From Ophiura sarsii (taxonomy: Eukaryota > Echinodermata > Ophiuroidea > Amphilepidida > Ophiuridae): 64,000 bases of DNA. Location of the stretch: contig CM069446.1 of NCBI GenBank assembly GCA_035610835.1, positions 75,315,062 to 75,379,061 on the forward strand, given 5' to 3'. The notes under the pieces were generated by a model. That model saw only the letters and a list, made by a program, of their open reading frames with translations, was not told the DNA's origin and searched no databases. The stretch's first letter is position 1; each line of letters opens with the position of its first letter. Below, one piece after another: positions 1 to 13,000 of this stretch. A program made the position numbers and the translations under genes.

Positions 1-174
1 CTCAAAATAATACACATCACAGTACTTATTTATCATGAAAATGGAAAATTGAAAGAAACAAATATTTTTGGGGTTTGAGGGATCTAAACACTGCTATTTA
101 ACCAATCATCATAAGAAATAGGAATATCACAAGGGCGATAGCACTATTTTGGCTGCGCCTCGTTGTCCTATTTG

Positions 175-430
175 ATATTGCTTACTCCCGTGTGTCACGG
201 CACGACGGATAAACGAGATGTGCTAAAACATTAACACTTTTATTCTCTGAATATCAAAATTAAATAAATTGTTAAAATTAGTAATACTCTGAGAAACATT
301 TCGCATTGAAGGCGCACTCCAATAAGTATCTCAGTGCCCCTTTAAATATTGCTTACTCCCGTGTGGCATGGCACGACGGATACCCGAGATGTGCTAAAAA
401 CAATAACTTTATTCTCTAAATCAAATAAAT
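175..430. repeat. Two-copy direct repeat, period about 172 bp
   Basis: Two diverged copies begin at about 175 and 347, each starting ATATTGCTTACTCCCGTGTG and continuing through a GGCACGACGGATA block to an AT-rich TTTATTCTCT stretch. No coding potential or terminal inverted repeat was seen. The flanks (1-174 and 431-687) hold nothing I can name. Confidence 0.6.
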
Positions 431-687
431 GTTACTACAAAATTGGCAATATTACTAATTGGGAACAAACCCTTTACAACCAAATTGGGGAACCATTATT
501 ACGACGTCTGCCTGAAAAAGCAGTATGTATAGATCACATTCATTGTATACATCATGTACATGACCGTGACCAGACTAATAACCTTTCTGAATTACAAACA
601 CGTTATTTATTTATCACCATTGTGCAAGTCTATTGCACCGATTTTTCAATGTTGATGTTGGCGTAATTGGGGTGAAGGTATTCTGCG

Positions 688-916
688 AGTTGCGAGTAGC
701 GAGTTGCGAGTTGCTAGTTGCGAGTTGCGAGTTCGAGTTGCGAGTGCGAGTTGCGTGTTCGAGTTGCGAGTTGCAAGTTGCAAGTTCAAATGTGCGAGTT
801 GCGAGTTGGATTTTGCGAGTTCGAGTTGCGAGTTGTGAGTTGCGAGTTTAAATGTGCGAGTTGCGAGTTGGATTTTGCGAGTTAATATTTGCGAGTTGTC
901 AAATGCGAGTTGCGAG
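688..916 (+). repeat. GCGAGTT heptamer array
   Basis: Irregular tandem array of GCGAGTT and short variants (GCAAGTT, TCGAGTT), interrupted by AAATGTGC and GGATTTTGC spacers. Reading frames stay open through it because the unit has few stops; they are not genes. An inverted array of the same unit lies at 2428-2616. Confidence 0.85.
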
Positions 917-2427
917 TTCTTCATATTTTCACAAATAAATCAAAAGGGTGTTATAACTTTTTTAGGAAATTAAAGGGGGTCATAATTTTTTTCACGTACC
1001 AATATTTCAAGACAAAATTTGAGCATTTTATCGCACGCATTTTCTTACTAAATTAGGTTAAACTAGACCATAATTTGACAATTTAAGCGTAAAATGGCAA
1101 AAAAAAATGGCGCCCTTAACACGCATCTTCTTTTCTTCATGCCATGCACCACTAAAATAATTCTCAAACACAATTCATTTACAAGTGGCAAAAAGAAAGA
1201 CAAATTGCGAAGAATCAGCGCACACATTTACCAAGAGCAGGACATGGGTGCTGATGGAAGTCCATGGTAAATCTGACAGCGAAGTTGAAGATGCAAGAAT
1301 ACAAGACAGTCATACACAAGTAGTGATGCAGATGATGCACCCACCCCTTCAAATGTGTATGCTTATTGTATTTGTAGGCCTGTGTGTGTGTAAAAATGGG
1401 GGTCATAACTTTTTCTACGTTCCAGAGGGGTGGTGGGGGGGGGGGGGATGTCATAACTTTTTAGTATCTAGGAAAGTGGGGTCATGTTTTTTTCGTTTGT
1501 CACTTTCTTCCAGCTACCGCGCCCCCCCCCCCCTCCCCTCCGGTAAAAATAATGAACGGTCCCTAATGGATCCTTCTGCAATCAAATATCTTGATGTGAA
1601 AACAAAATCATAGCCCAAAAAGTGCTCGCAACATACACCTTTACAAAACAGGCCAAAAAAAGGGGAGTTTGTTTCACATACATTTGGCAAAGAAAGCTAT
1701 AGTATTAAATAATGTATAATTTGTTTCTTTGTTTATTGTGATTTTGCCCACTTATCTTTTGGCCGCTTCACAGTAAATTGTTGTTATTTTTTACACGTAC
1801 AAACAAATGAAATTGGGCTGATCACTATGAATATGCGGCTCCACATACTTACACATACAACATGTATAGGTATGTGAGGCAGGGGTAGAGGTAAATGAAA
1901 GTTTTGAAGCATCAATTTGTTTTTGAAATTCCAATAATAGGGTGGGGGGGGGGGGGGGGGAGTTGGGCAAAAATGTTTGAGCACATGATTATATCCCCAA
2001 ACCCCTGCTTATGCACATTATTTGGTCAAGTAAAGCATTCCAACTGTAAACATATAGACCAATACCTAAGAGGCTTGAGGCTGAGGGACATGGGAGAACA
2101 AATACCATACAAAAGGTTGTCAAGCTGTTTAAACAAGTCGGTTATTTCTCACACTATTCCAAATAAGATAGCTATTAATGCAAAGCAGCTATTACCTATT
2201 ATAATACCTTGCAATATAAAGCAGAGTACTATTCCAAATGCAAAGAAACTAATCATTATACACTACAAATAAAAGCAGCTGTTAATGCTCTATATTATTA
2301 CCTATACCTTGCAACATAACTTATAAAGCAGCTAATACTATTCCTGATACAACATTGTGTAATCAAATTATCAAAGCGCTTTAATTGAACTTGAATTGAG
2401 CTGAAAGTAACTCAATTAAATAATAGG
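917..2427. other. Spacer between inverted heptamer arrays, no gene recognised
   Basis: AT-rich unique-looking DNA with several homopolymer runs (G near 1435-1447, C near 1524-1534, G near 1943-1960). A 142-codon frame at 1185-1613 crosses two of these runs and resembles no family I know. No splice-bounded exon or terminal repeat was seen. Confidence 0.4.
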
Positions 2428-2616
2428 GAACTCGCAACTTGCAAATGTCAACTTGCATTTTTAACTCGCAAATCGCACATTTCAACTCGCAACTCGCAAC
2501 TCGAACTCGCAAAATCCGACTCGCAACTCTCGCACATTTTAACTCGCAACTTGCAACTCGCAACTCGAACTCGCAACCCGCACTCGCAACTAGCAACTCG
2601 CTATACTCGCAACTCG
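2428..2616 (-). repeat. AACTCGC array, inverted copy of the 688-916 array
   Basis: Array of AACTCGC/AACTTGC units with the same spacer words (GCACATTT, CGCAAAATCC) as the array at 688-916, in reverse complement. The pair could form a long imperfect hairpin enclosing about 1.5 kb. Confidence 0.8.
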
Positions 2617-2894
2617 CACATTATCCAAACCCGCGTAATTGTATCCTGCGGTAAAACTCCCTAACGCAACCGCTGAACCAGCACTAAATCACTCCTCGTT
2701 TTGTGTAGCCTATTATGGTAGTAAGTTCTGGCAAAAAAACAAAAAAAACCCCCGATTTTGTGATTAATGTGGTCCTTTGGGAATCAGTTTGGCGTGAGGG
2801 TAGCGTTTTATAATTAAAATGAAAGATAATCTCTTGTACTTTGATCAAGATATTGCAAAATGTTGATTTTCTATTTTCCCGAAAGTCTATCACT

Positions 2895-3217
2895 TGTGCA
2901 GGGATCAATGTGCAGCTTGAACCTACCCTCCTCAAGCATTCACCTGTATTCACCTTTTTCAGGATAATTTAGGTCAAGATTAGGTCTGTCCTGCAATTTT
3001 TAGGGTGAAGATTCACCTTAGTGCACAATGTTCGTTCAATAGTAATATGTGGGAGAAGTTGAAATATAGGTGAAGATTCACCATTGATTCACCTGTCCAA
3101 TGTATAAATTAGTTCAAGATTCACCCTTCCAAAAATATTATTAGGCAAAGATTAGGCGTCTTATCTTTGACTAACCTTGAGGAGGGTAGGTTCAAGCTGC
3201 ACATTGATCCCTGCATT
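2895..3217. repeat. Inverted repeat (foldback), about 40-bp arms
   Basis: The left arm at about 2895-2935 and the right arm at about 3176-3217 are near-perfect reverse complements; both contain GGGATCAATGTGCAGCTTGA or its complement. The loop holds several AGGTGAAGATTCACC-like palindromes. Probably a short foldback/MITE relic; no target duplication was identified. Confidence 0.65.
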
Positions 3218-3504
3218 GGATGAACACACGTGCTCGGAGGCGGTCAGAAGGCGAGCTTCCGGGCTGAAAGTAGGGGTGGCGCTGTTTAAACGATCATATC
3301 TTAAATCTAATTGGAAGCCGTAACACTTCTTGACGATTTTATGAAATTTTAATAGTCATTTATTAGAATAAAGCATTCGAGACTTTCCACAAATGGTAAA
3401 GGCCCCAAAATTGAGACTCTCTCTTAGCCCTATTTTACGTGTAATTCAATGGGACACTTATTTATTGCTGTGCACCCTTGTAACACTTTCTACGCGTGAC
3501 GCGT

Positions 3505-4545
3505 CATGTCAGTCGTCTGCAGACGAAAGTTCCAAAATTTCACAAAATGTTTCAAAAATGTCAAAATCTTTGATATCGAACACCATATTTAGAATCACCA
3601 TGAGAATTGCATTACAGTAAGTACAAACATGCCTGGTATTGGTTCAGTAATTCTTGATATAGGGGAGAGCGGGGCTAGCCCGCCCTCTTATTTTCAGGCT
3701 TGCCTAGCGGACTCATTTTACAAGTTAGAAAGCTATCCTACTTCCAAATAAAAGCTACGTTTCTTAGCTACATACCCCCATAGCTTCAGCACTCTAGAAC
3801 TTTTAGTAAGTGCAGGAGTAAGGAAAATAACCAACAGGGCGGACTTACCCACACTACTCACGCGGGACAGGTTCGCCCTCATGATGGGCAAGCTCGTCCG
3901 GCGTCATAGGCAAGTTAAATATTGCAGAAACTATCAGTTATTCCATGTAAAGATTGATTAAAAGTCAACTAGACACAACTATGACAAATTAGGCCATGTG
4001 GCACCAACATATGAAATGGACACATCATGTGTCCATTTATTATGTTGGGGCGAGTCCGCCCCTTCTTAGCGTGTAATTGGGCATTATGGACGGACTCGCC
4101 CCGGCGAAATTGAGCGAACTCGCCCCAGGGCTCATTTTATTTTGTAAATCTCATGGTATACCTACTGAACACAGAATGGGAAGTTTTTACCTGCATAATA
4201 TGTTAGGCAAAGCCCTTACCTTTTGAATGAATATAAAAGTTAGTACCATGTCGCTGTGATGTCTTTAGATTAATGCAACATTTTTAATGACAAATAATTT
4301 TACTTTAATTATTCAAAAACAATTATTCAAGATAAATCCTTATGGGAGATGTATCCGGGTCTGACATTTTAATAGTTACTTTGCTAAGACCGGTGCAACC
4401 AAATTACACCAGTCTGATACTTTTTCAACAGTCACGTGATGAGAAACACGTGGTGGGCGGACTCGCCCCGAGGGCGGACTAGCCCCGCTCTCCCCTAGAC
4501 TTTAAAAGTTGGGAAAGGTTCCTGAAAGTCTGTTTTGAATATGGT
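3505..4545 (+). mobile_element. CGTCTGCAGACG-family MITE, interrupted
   Basis: 3505-3661 and 4496-4545 together match the first three quarters of a dispersed MITE seen at 40539, 54637 and 62756: GTCTGCAGACG, then a CACAAAATGTTTC block, then TTGGTTCAGTAA, then GACTTTAAAAGTTGGGAAAG. It is split by the element at 3662-4495, and its right end is missing where the GGTTCT-rich repeat begins. Confidence 0.75.
3662..4495. mobile_element. TA-flanked DNA transposon (non-autonomous), nested
   Basis: 834-bp element with 25-bp terminal inverted repeats starting GGGGAGAGCGGGGCTAG and ending in the complement with one mismatch. It is flanked by TA on both sides (3660-3661, 4496-4497). Internal copies of GGCGGACTCGCCCC occur in both orientations. 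It interrupts the older MITE at the sequence TTGATA/GACTTT, so the pre-insertion site can be inferred. No transposase frame. TA duplication fits Tc1/mariner-type transposition. Confidence 0.8.
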
Positions 4546-4546
4546 A

Positions 4547-4935
4547 CACTCTTAGAAAAATGGTTCGTTTAAGAACCCTTTTTTGTCCCGCGGGGAGCAC
4601 CTTTTGGCCTAAAAGGTTCTAAAAAGAACCTTAGAATGGTTCTTTGAAGAACTTTCAAATTTTAAATAAGACATAAAGGTATATTTACTTTTTTTGTTTT
4701 TATGTAATATGCAAATTCAAGAGAAATGTAAACAAATTTAGTCCTTTTCAACTGTTAAAAATCATTTCTTCTTGGCTAAAAACATTTTTTACCGTTTTAC
4801 CAAGAACCATTGAGGGTTCTCCATAATTTTTTCCCAAAAGGTTCTTGAAGCTTGAGGAACCATTTTCTTGGCTAAAGAACCCTTTTAGAACCTTTTTTGG
4901 TTCTAAAAGGAACCCAATGAAATTTCTATAGGGTT
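4547..4935. repeat. GGTTCT/AGAACC palindromic repeat
   Basis: Repeated AGAACC and GGTTCT words in both orientations (for example GGTTCTAAAAAGAACC) make a region that can fold on itself. Likely a MITE relic; clean terminal repeats and target duplication were not found. Confidence 0.5.
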
Positions 4936-5547
4936 AAGTATTTGGTCACGCGTTTCAAGCTCGCCTCCTTTCGTCGGATTTTGGCTTTCACGACATGATT
5001 TTAACTGTACACATTTATTATATTTGCTTGTATACCCCCCCCCCCCCCCCCGAGGTAGTAAAAGTATACATTTTCTGAAGGGAAATTGCATGAGGAAACC
5101 AAATAATGCCATTGAAATTATATTATATTATATTATATTAAATTTGAGATCCATATATTTTGTATACCCCATCATTATTTACTTTATATACCGTTGAATT
5201 CCTCATGAGATTTAAAGGATAGTTATTGTAAAAGAACAAAGCATGGGATTATCCCCATTGAGTTTGTATAATAGGCGGCACCCTTCCGGCACCACCCCTG
5301 GTCTCCGAACTTCAAACAGCTGTATCTCCTCTTCCGTATTAGATATACCAATGCCATTTTGCAGGCAGATAGCTTGTTATTAGGGCTTTAAAATGATACC
5401 AAATTTGTTGAGGTAGCTTTTGTGGTTTTAAAAATATTTAAGGAATATGACAGCATGAAACTTAAAAGTGTAACAGCATCCCACCCTATTGGGAGGCGAG
5501 TTCATAACGCGTGACCATTTATTTAGTATGTTTTTAAATATACCTTT

Positions 5548-6262
5548 AAAGGGGGGACTTAAGGAAGTTTTTGATCTGATTTTTTGAATTTTGTGAGTGC
5601 TGTAATTATTGAACTATAAATCAAATGTTTATAAAAGTATACATTTTTGGAAAGGAAATGGATCAGAGAATCCAAATTTGGCGTCAATTTTGACCAAAAA
5701 AGTAGATTTTTTGAGAAAATCACAAAATTCACTTTTTTGACCCAATTTTTTTTTAACAAAGCTAACAAAAAATAATTTTGAGTAAAAAATGGCAAAATCA
5801 CTTTATAATGATGTTAAGACACTAATGGAGGGACGATTTTTTTTTTTTTAAACCTAATCTAATATTTTTGAAAATTTTGACCAAAAAGTGCCAAAAAACG
5901 TGAAAAAAATGATTTTTAATTTTTTTTTACACTTTTTTGTCAAAATTTCAAAAAATATTGGATTAGATTTAAAAAAAAAAAATTCGTCCCTCCAGTAGTG
6001 TCTTAACATCATCATCAAATGATTTGGGCATTTTTAACTCAAAATTATGTTTGTTAGCTTTGTTGAAAAAAATTGGGTCAAAAAAGTGATTTTTTGTGAT
6101 TTTCTCAAAAAATCAACATTTTTGGTCAAAATTGATGCTAAATTTGGATTCTCTGATCCATTTCCTTTCCAAAAATGTATACTCTTATATACATTTGAGT
6201 TATGGTTCAATAATTACAGCACTAACAAAATTCAACAAAAAACTTCCTTAAGTCCCCCCTTA
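5548..6262. mobile_element. Foldback element, copy 1
   Basis: About 715 bp, almost wholly palindromic. The left arm starts GGGGGGACTTAAGGAAG and the right arm ends with its complement; arms of roughly 340 bp match with scattered differences. A second copy lies at 42651-43348. Open frames on both strands are products of the palindrome and encode no known domain. Right flanks of both copies read TTAAG, but a clean target duplication cannot be shown. Confidence 0.8.
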
Positions 6263-6443
6263 AGCTCTACAATACTGTAAAAATGCTTTCGTCGTAGTAC
6301 CACGCTTGGTCAATAATTGTTCTGCGCTACATTGCTTGCTACGCTCTGTTCGGGTCATGAATTTGCCCTTGTTTACAACGTATTATACGGCTAACGTTAT
6401 TTTTACATTGGTGTAACTTAAATTGTTGCGTGATTGTCTTCCA

Positions 6444-7062
6444 ATGATGGAAACCTCAAGTCCACAGGGCTCGTCATCATGTGGGTTTGTTTCCTGGCAT
6501 CCTCCATGTATGCAAAGATTTGCTACCCCAGCTGCATTTCTTATAAGCATGTGTATGCTCTCGTTCTCAGACGCTTTATTCTACGGCATTCTTGGTGGTA
6601 TAGCTACTAGTTTGGAAACTCGTTATGGGTTAAGTGCGACTCAAGTTGGACTTTTCTTAACTGCAGACACCATTGGTACGATATTAGCACTGGTATTTGT
6701 CTCATATTACGGTGGTCACCCTTCACGACACAAGCCTCGTTGGATTGGATGGGGGCTAATTGTGAATGTTGTTGGAGTTTTAATGTTGGTGTTTCCACAA
6801 TTTATATTCGGTGCTTATCCACAACCACGGACATCAGCAACAGAAGAGGGGAAGACGTATGATCTACATGTATGTCTTGACAACATCAGTAACAGTGCAG
6901 TATGTCTCGAAGAAGACTCCGTTTTCGGTGGCAGTGAAAAAGTGGCGTATGTTTTACTTTGCTGTGGAATATTTCTAGTTGGGGTCGGATGGGCACCTAT
7001 TAAGCCATTGTCTTTGGCCTACATCGATGACAACGCACCACAGAAATCCGGGCTATATATCG
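6444..7062 (+). CDS. SLCO exon 1: N-terminus to segment 4
   Basis: Opens with tandem ATGs at 6444 and 6447; the frame is open upstream to 6423 but has no earlier ATG, so 6444 is chosen. It encodes a short cytoplasmic N-terminus, segment 1, segment 2 (A-T-Q-V-G-L-F onward) with the F-V-S-Y-Y-G-G loop, segment 3, an extracellular loop with two cysteines, and segment 4 followed by the family hallmark A-Y-I-D-D-N and a G-L-Y-I-G end. The donor is CG|GTTTGT at 7063; the exon ends in phase 1. An additional 5' non-coding exon cannot be excluded. Confidence 0.85.
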
Positions 7063-10000
7063 GTTTGTATCAACAATTATTAAACTACAAAATAACAATG
7101 AAATGAAAATTAAAAGAATCCAATTGATTCTACATTAGTGTATCAGTCAAATCATGCGTATGTTTTGTTTCTAATAAGAATGGGTCAAATCGATTAGTCC
7201 GCACTCGGATAAGCTTATCAACATCAGCGCAGTGATGTAACATTTGCTTAATATAGTATCCGCATTTCTTTAACGCGATACCGATAATACGCCGATCTTC
7301 GACGGTTGGGATCACTTGTCTTAGGTGTTTAATCTGCATTGTCTAAAATTATTTGTTATCCAAAATATCGGAGTATAAACTACCGTATAGTAACCCACAT
7401 TCAATGAACCAACCCGCTATCAATGAGCACTCTTAATACTAAGAATAATGCAATACTTCTAACTGACGTGAAACTACGTCAAAAAGTTTGTTCATGTTGT
7501 TGACGGTGTTCTGTATTGTTGGTACGGAGATTTTGAGACCGTACAATACTAATACTTGAAAATCTATATGATGGGACGATCCCATGATACCACATCGCCT
7601 GCAATTAAATTAGTATAGTATCCGGTATATTATTACCAGGATTGTAAATTCAATTCAATTTGATGATCATCATCAGATCATGTTATGTCAATAAAAAGTA
7701 CGTGTTTATTATGACCTTTAAACCGTTAATATAAGTATTAAACCAATAACGCTGGGAGTTGACCACACGCCACCGATCATACAACAATACAACATGTACA
7801 AGAAGGCAATCATATCATGTGCCTACATGGGTATGAACTCATTTTCCACAAGTTCCACACGGTAGTCGTCTGCATACGACAGTTCCAGAATTTCACAAAC
7901 TGTTTCGAAATTGTCAAAATTATTAAATTTCATTACCATATTTGGAATCACCATGTGAATTGCATTACAATCAGTACAACATGCTTAGTATTGGTTCAGT
8001 AATTCTTGAGATAGACTTTAAAAGTTGGGAACGGTTTCTGACAAAGCTGTTTTGTATAGGCCTATATGGTAAAACTAACAGCCGCGTGGAAAGTGTTAAG
8101 ACTGTTTTAAATATTATTACGGTTTCGTGTAATTTCGTTATTCACCATTACATTTGTAAATGCTACAATACATGTTCATCTGATCATAGAGCGTTCACCT
8201 TTTTGAACCCACACAATCCGGGCACACAATACACACTCACTGGCAAGCTAGATCAAACATCCTTGGTCATTGTGATGGTAATGGTAGGTATAGCGATTGG
8301 GGAGCTTATAACTTTAGAGGTATGCAGCCTATAATAGCTGCTTCATATTTAGGGATATAAAGGTTAATATAATATATGACCTCAAAGGCATATTATGTGA
8401 TCTTTTCCAGGAGGCGCCCTCTATCCATGATTTCTTTTAGAAAGTAGATTTTCTTGTAGGTTTACATTTCTGATCATAAATCATAATCTTAGTTAAAGAG
8501 CGATACGATTCCTAATTATTTAAACATCATGATTTTTAAGGGTTGAAAATAGATTGTCCGCTAAGCGCTAGCGGACAGTTTGTTTTCACTCTAAAAAACA
8601 TGATTTTAATGTAATTAGGACTCGTATCGCTCTGTACAAAAAAATATAAGCTCCAGTTATTTTGGACCAAGTTTTTTTTGCGACATATGGCTTACAATGT
8701 CAAGATTATTGGCTTATCCCTTTCAAAACATAATTTATAGTACTAGTTTTCGTGAACACATAGCAGGCTAAAGAATTAACATTCTTATACGTAGCATGTG
8801 TTTTATGGTTAAGTTCAGTTATGTGATCAGCAATGTATATTTTTAATTTGCCATACGTTATTTTGAATACATTTCACGAAGGGCATGTTAGATAATGAAT
8901 TCGCTAAAAGTGCAATTTAATTTGATTATATCGCCCTCTTCATTATGTTTGTCCGGCCCTCAAGGGAAAGTGCACTCTAGCCAAGCCATTAAAAATTCGG
9001 TAGCTTATATTCATTGTCTTCCTCTATTGCTTTTAATTCCATTCTTTGTATCACAGGTGTCATAGAGAGTATGTACGGTGTTGGCACCATATTTGGACTG
9101 ATATTAACCGTAATCTTCCTCGATATATGGGTAGACTTCTACCGTACGGTAGAATCGATTGAATTGACTCCTGACGACGCTGGTTGGGTTGGAGCTTGGT
9201 GGGTTCCATGCATCATAGCCGCGGCTTTATTTCTGCTCAGTGCGATACCATTTTTCTGTTTTCCTAAGCGACTACCCAAACGCCCAACTATTGCAATGAA
9301 TGAAGTAGCAATGATGTCAAAAAGAGATGAAACGAGTGAAAACATCCAGATTGAGATCAAGGCAAAGAAACCGGTGTATGAGGAACATGATCAACCGATA
9401 GGTATTTTGAGTAAGTTTCGAAGATTCGGGTACATAAGACTCTGATGCTAAGGATAGCTATAGCCAAATATGTTTCTCAACGGTACTTGTTAATAACGGC
9501 ATAGCTTATAGAAAATCGTATTGCAAAATATAGAGTAAATGGAAAATACTACCAGTATCATTCTGTCATTTTGGTATCTAGCTTACATTGTAAGCCATTT
9601 CAATTATCCTTAAGTACATTGAATAAGAAAAGGTTTCCCGAATTTAAATTTCACAATTTGTGCAACGCGTAACATTTAAGGTGATTTTCAAACTATTCTC
9701 GTCACTATCAGTAGCAATTGATTTGCATGATATTTATATGAGAAATATAATTGTGTTCATAGCCATCATATGTCCAAGAGAGAATGTTACGTAATGAATA
9801 ACTAATGATTTATTTTCAGGTCTATTTCATTCAGTTTGTCGGCTCCTACGTAACCCTGTTTACCTCACGCTGTGTCTGTGCAATATTGTTGAAGCGCTCA
9901 TGGTCGGATCACAAATTCTTTTTCCAAAATATTTTGAGGAGCAATTTAACATTTCTCCTACAAAAGCAAATCTTATTATAGGTAAGTGTGATTGCTTGAT

Positions 10001-13000
10001 TGCTTGATTGCTTGATTGCTTGATTGCTTGATTGCTTGATTGCTCGATTGCTCGATTGCTCGATTGCTCGATTGCTCGATTGCTCGATTGCTCGAGTGCT
10101 CGATTGCTCGAGTGCTCGAGTGCTCGAGTGCTCGATTGCTCGAGTGCTCGATTGCTCGATTGCTCGATTGCTCGATTGCTCGATTGCTCGATTGCTCGAT
10201 TGCTCGATTGCTCGATTGCTCGATTGCTCGAGTGCTCGAGTGCTCGAGTGCTCGAGTGCTCGAGTGCTCGAGTGCTCGAGTGCTCGATTGCTCGAGTGCT
10301 CGAGTGCTCGAGTGCTCGATTGCTCGAGTGCTCGAGTGCTCGAGTGCTCGAGTGCTCGAGTGCTCGAGTGCTCGATTGCTCGATTGCTCGATTGCTCGAT
10401 TGATCGATTGATCGATTGCTCGATTGATCGATTGATCGATTGATCGATTGATCGGTTGATCGATTGATCGATTGATCGGTTGATCGATTGATCGGTTGAT
10501 CGATTGATCGATTGATCGATTGATCGATTGATCGATTGATCGATTGATTGATTGATTGCGGCCATTAAGGTACAAATATCTGTATTACTCTCTCTGTAGT
10601 TTCAAATGTGGAGGAGGTTGTCAAATTAAAAATAAAATATGTCAATCACGACCAAATACGTCTCAAATATTTAGAAAGATCTCAAATGTTGATAGAGTGT
10701 CAAATATAGATAGTAAATCCGAGAGAAATATTTCAAACAGAGGAATGTCTCTCAGTGAAATATATAAAAGAGCAATAAAGATCTGTAAAAGCGATAATCC
10801 AACATGACTACGATGTCAAAAACATGATGACGGCCTCAAACACTATAGGGTCAAAACAGGCATTAAGGTCTCAAACAGTATCATTAGGTCCTATAGCCTA
10901 CTGTACGCTAAAAACCATTTATAGGCCTATAACTGTATACTGGATTTGGGTGTACCGTGCTTTAGCCTTTTTTGTACTTTCTGTTTGAGATGTATTTGAA
11001 CTAAACAGCCGCCCATAAATTGTCCGGTACAAATATACTGAATTAAACTAATTTCTATCTCAATGTATCTCTTGCATCTCAAAGCAATCGTTGTGGTTCC
11101 TGGCATATTCATAGGCTCGATTCTCAGTGGCTATTTACTGAAGCGCTTCAAAATGGGTCCTGAAGGCGCATCAAAGCTGGCATTAGCTGCGTCTGTTGTT
11201 ACTGTAGTGGTTACGGTGTGTATGCTTGTTACGGGATGTGATAATATAAACATTGCGGGAGTAACAACCTCTTACGTTGTAAGTAGGCAAGTATTAATCG
11301 CTTTAAACTTGACATTGGATTTGGAATGAAAATTTACTTTCTGAAATTTTTAATTTACTTCATAAAAGAGATTTGAGGTGTGTCTCAGTGAAACTAATTC
11401 GGGCCGTGGAGGGCGGGGTAAGTTCATGCTTTTGCCCAGGGGGGGTAGGTCAGATTTTTTATGGCATCGGGCGGAGAAAAATAAACGGGCTTGCAACACT
11501 GCCAAATTGAAATCTCGCGTTATCCATTTTCGTGTTTCCGCGAGAATACAATGTAAATAAATGGCAGCGCCCATGAAGTGAAATGAACAACTCAATTTGC
11601 TCTGCAAATCCACTTAAAAGAACAATTATCACATATCTATTAGTCAACGAGTGTTGATTCGAGTACGATGGACGTTATTTTGTATTTCGTTTTACCGTGG
11701 CATGTAGGACATTTGATGTGAAATACGGAGAATTTTTGAACACATTTTTTCAACCATACGAAATACGCCCGTACCGCATACGGTCACTGTATGTGTATCA
11801 TCAGCCGCAGTGCATTCAACTCAGTTTACAAGAAGACACCGAGCAAGAAACGCGATAAGTCTATGATTACATGGACTGTAATTTACAGTGTTCATTCCAA
11901 TACATCATCTGTTCTGGTGGTGTACTACTTTTGACACTGTCACTGACACAAACTAGTGACAGGAACACATTGACCTAGCTGGTATGGCTGGATTGTACTA
12001 ACTTATATTAAGTTATAATGGTAAGCTTTACTTTTTAATATTTTAATTATGCACTTGGACCGAGGGTAATATCAATGCTAATTTGTTGTAGAATTAAAGG
12101 CTTAACTCTATCTCATGGGGTGTTGCAAAGCTAATGTAGGGAGACACGGAACGAATAAGGAAAGAAAAATGATGTGTGCCACTCCAGGAATCGAACCCTG
12201 TCTCCCGTGGCCAGAGTCCAGTCCAGTCCAGTGTATCACTCTCCAAAAAGAAATTGGAGGCTTTATTGTCCTTTGCATGATTGCGCAATGAGACTGGGTC
12301 CACAACCAGCGCAGTGCTTCTTGTCGGAGTTAGCAAGGTTACTGGATTATGCTGCTCGATCCTTCTTACAACAAACAGGGCAAACAGACCCCTAGGTGTT
12401 TTGTTGGTGTGTTTTTTAACTTTTATCCCCTTGAATTGAAAATGACCTTAAAATGTTTAAAAATCCGTAAAAAAATGTGCAGAATTTTGACAGGCCCAAA
12501 CATTTTTTTTCTTCCATCTGCACGTGACCATTTGTTCACCGATTTCTAAATAATGGGTCGGTCAAATGTGCTAACAACAAAAAACTTTTTTTTGCCCGCC
12601 AGCTCATGAAATTCTGCTAAGTGGGGGGTTACCCAAAATCGGCAAAACATATCGCATGATAGAACTTGCAAATGTACCAACGGAACCTACCTATGTCTCT
12701 GAAAATGGTACAGTGGTACACAAAAAAGGTATATTGTCAAATTTTACAGCGCACCCACCCCTTCGCCCCCTGTATCCGCCACTGCACAGGGTGTTGTTTT
12801 TTGTCACCTAAAGTAAGGGCATCCCAACATTAAAATTGCCACCAAAATAACCTCGGCTTCTTCCATCAAATTTCTTGTTTTGTTATTTATTTTCAGAAAT
12901 GAGACAAGCAACTCGCAATCAGCTTATCTGTACCAAATCATGCACTGAGTGAACCAGCCTCAAGAACCCTTTCAACTGACAGAACGTTCATTCACATACT

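Noticed and set aside
1185..1613. 142-codon open frame
   Set aside because: It spans polyG and polyC runs, has no family resemblance and no splice context.
5548..6266. TTAA target duplication for the foldback element
   Set aside because: Left flank TTAAA and right flank TTAAG fit only if one base is ignored, and copy 2 at 42651 has no TTAA on the left.
9909..10575. Long open frames on both strands (up to 218 codons)
   Set aside because: They are translations of the octanucleotide array; the unit simply lacks stop codons.
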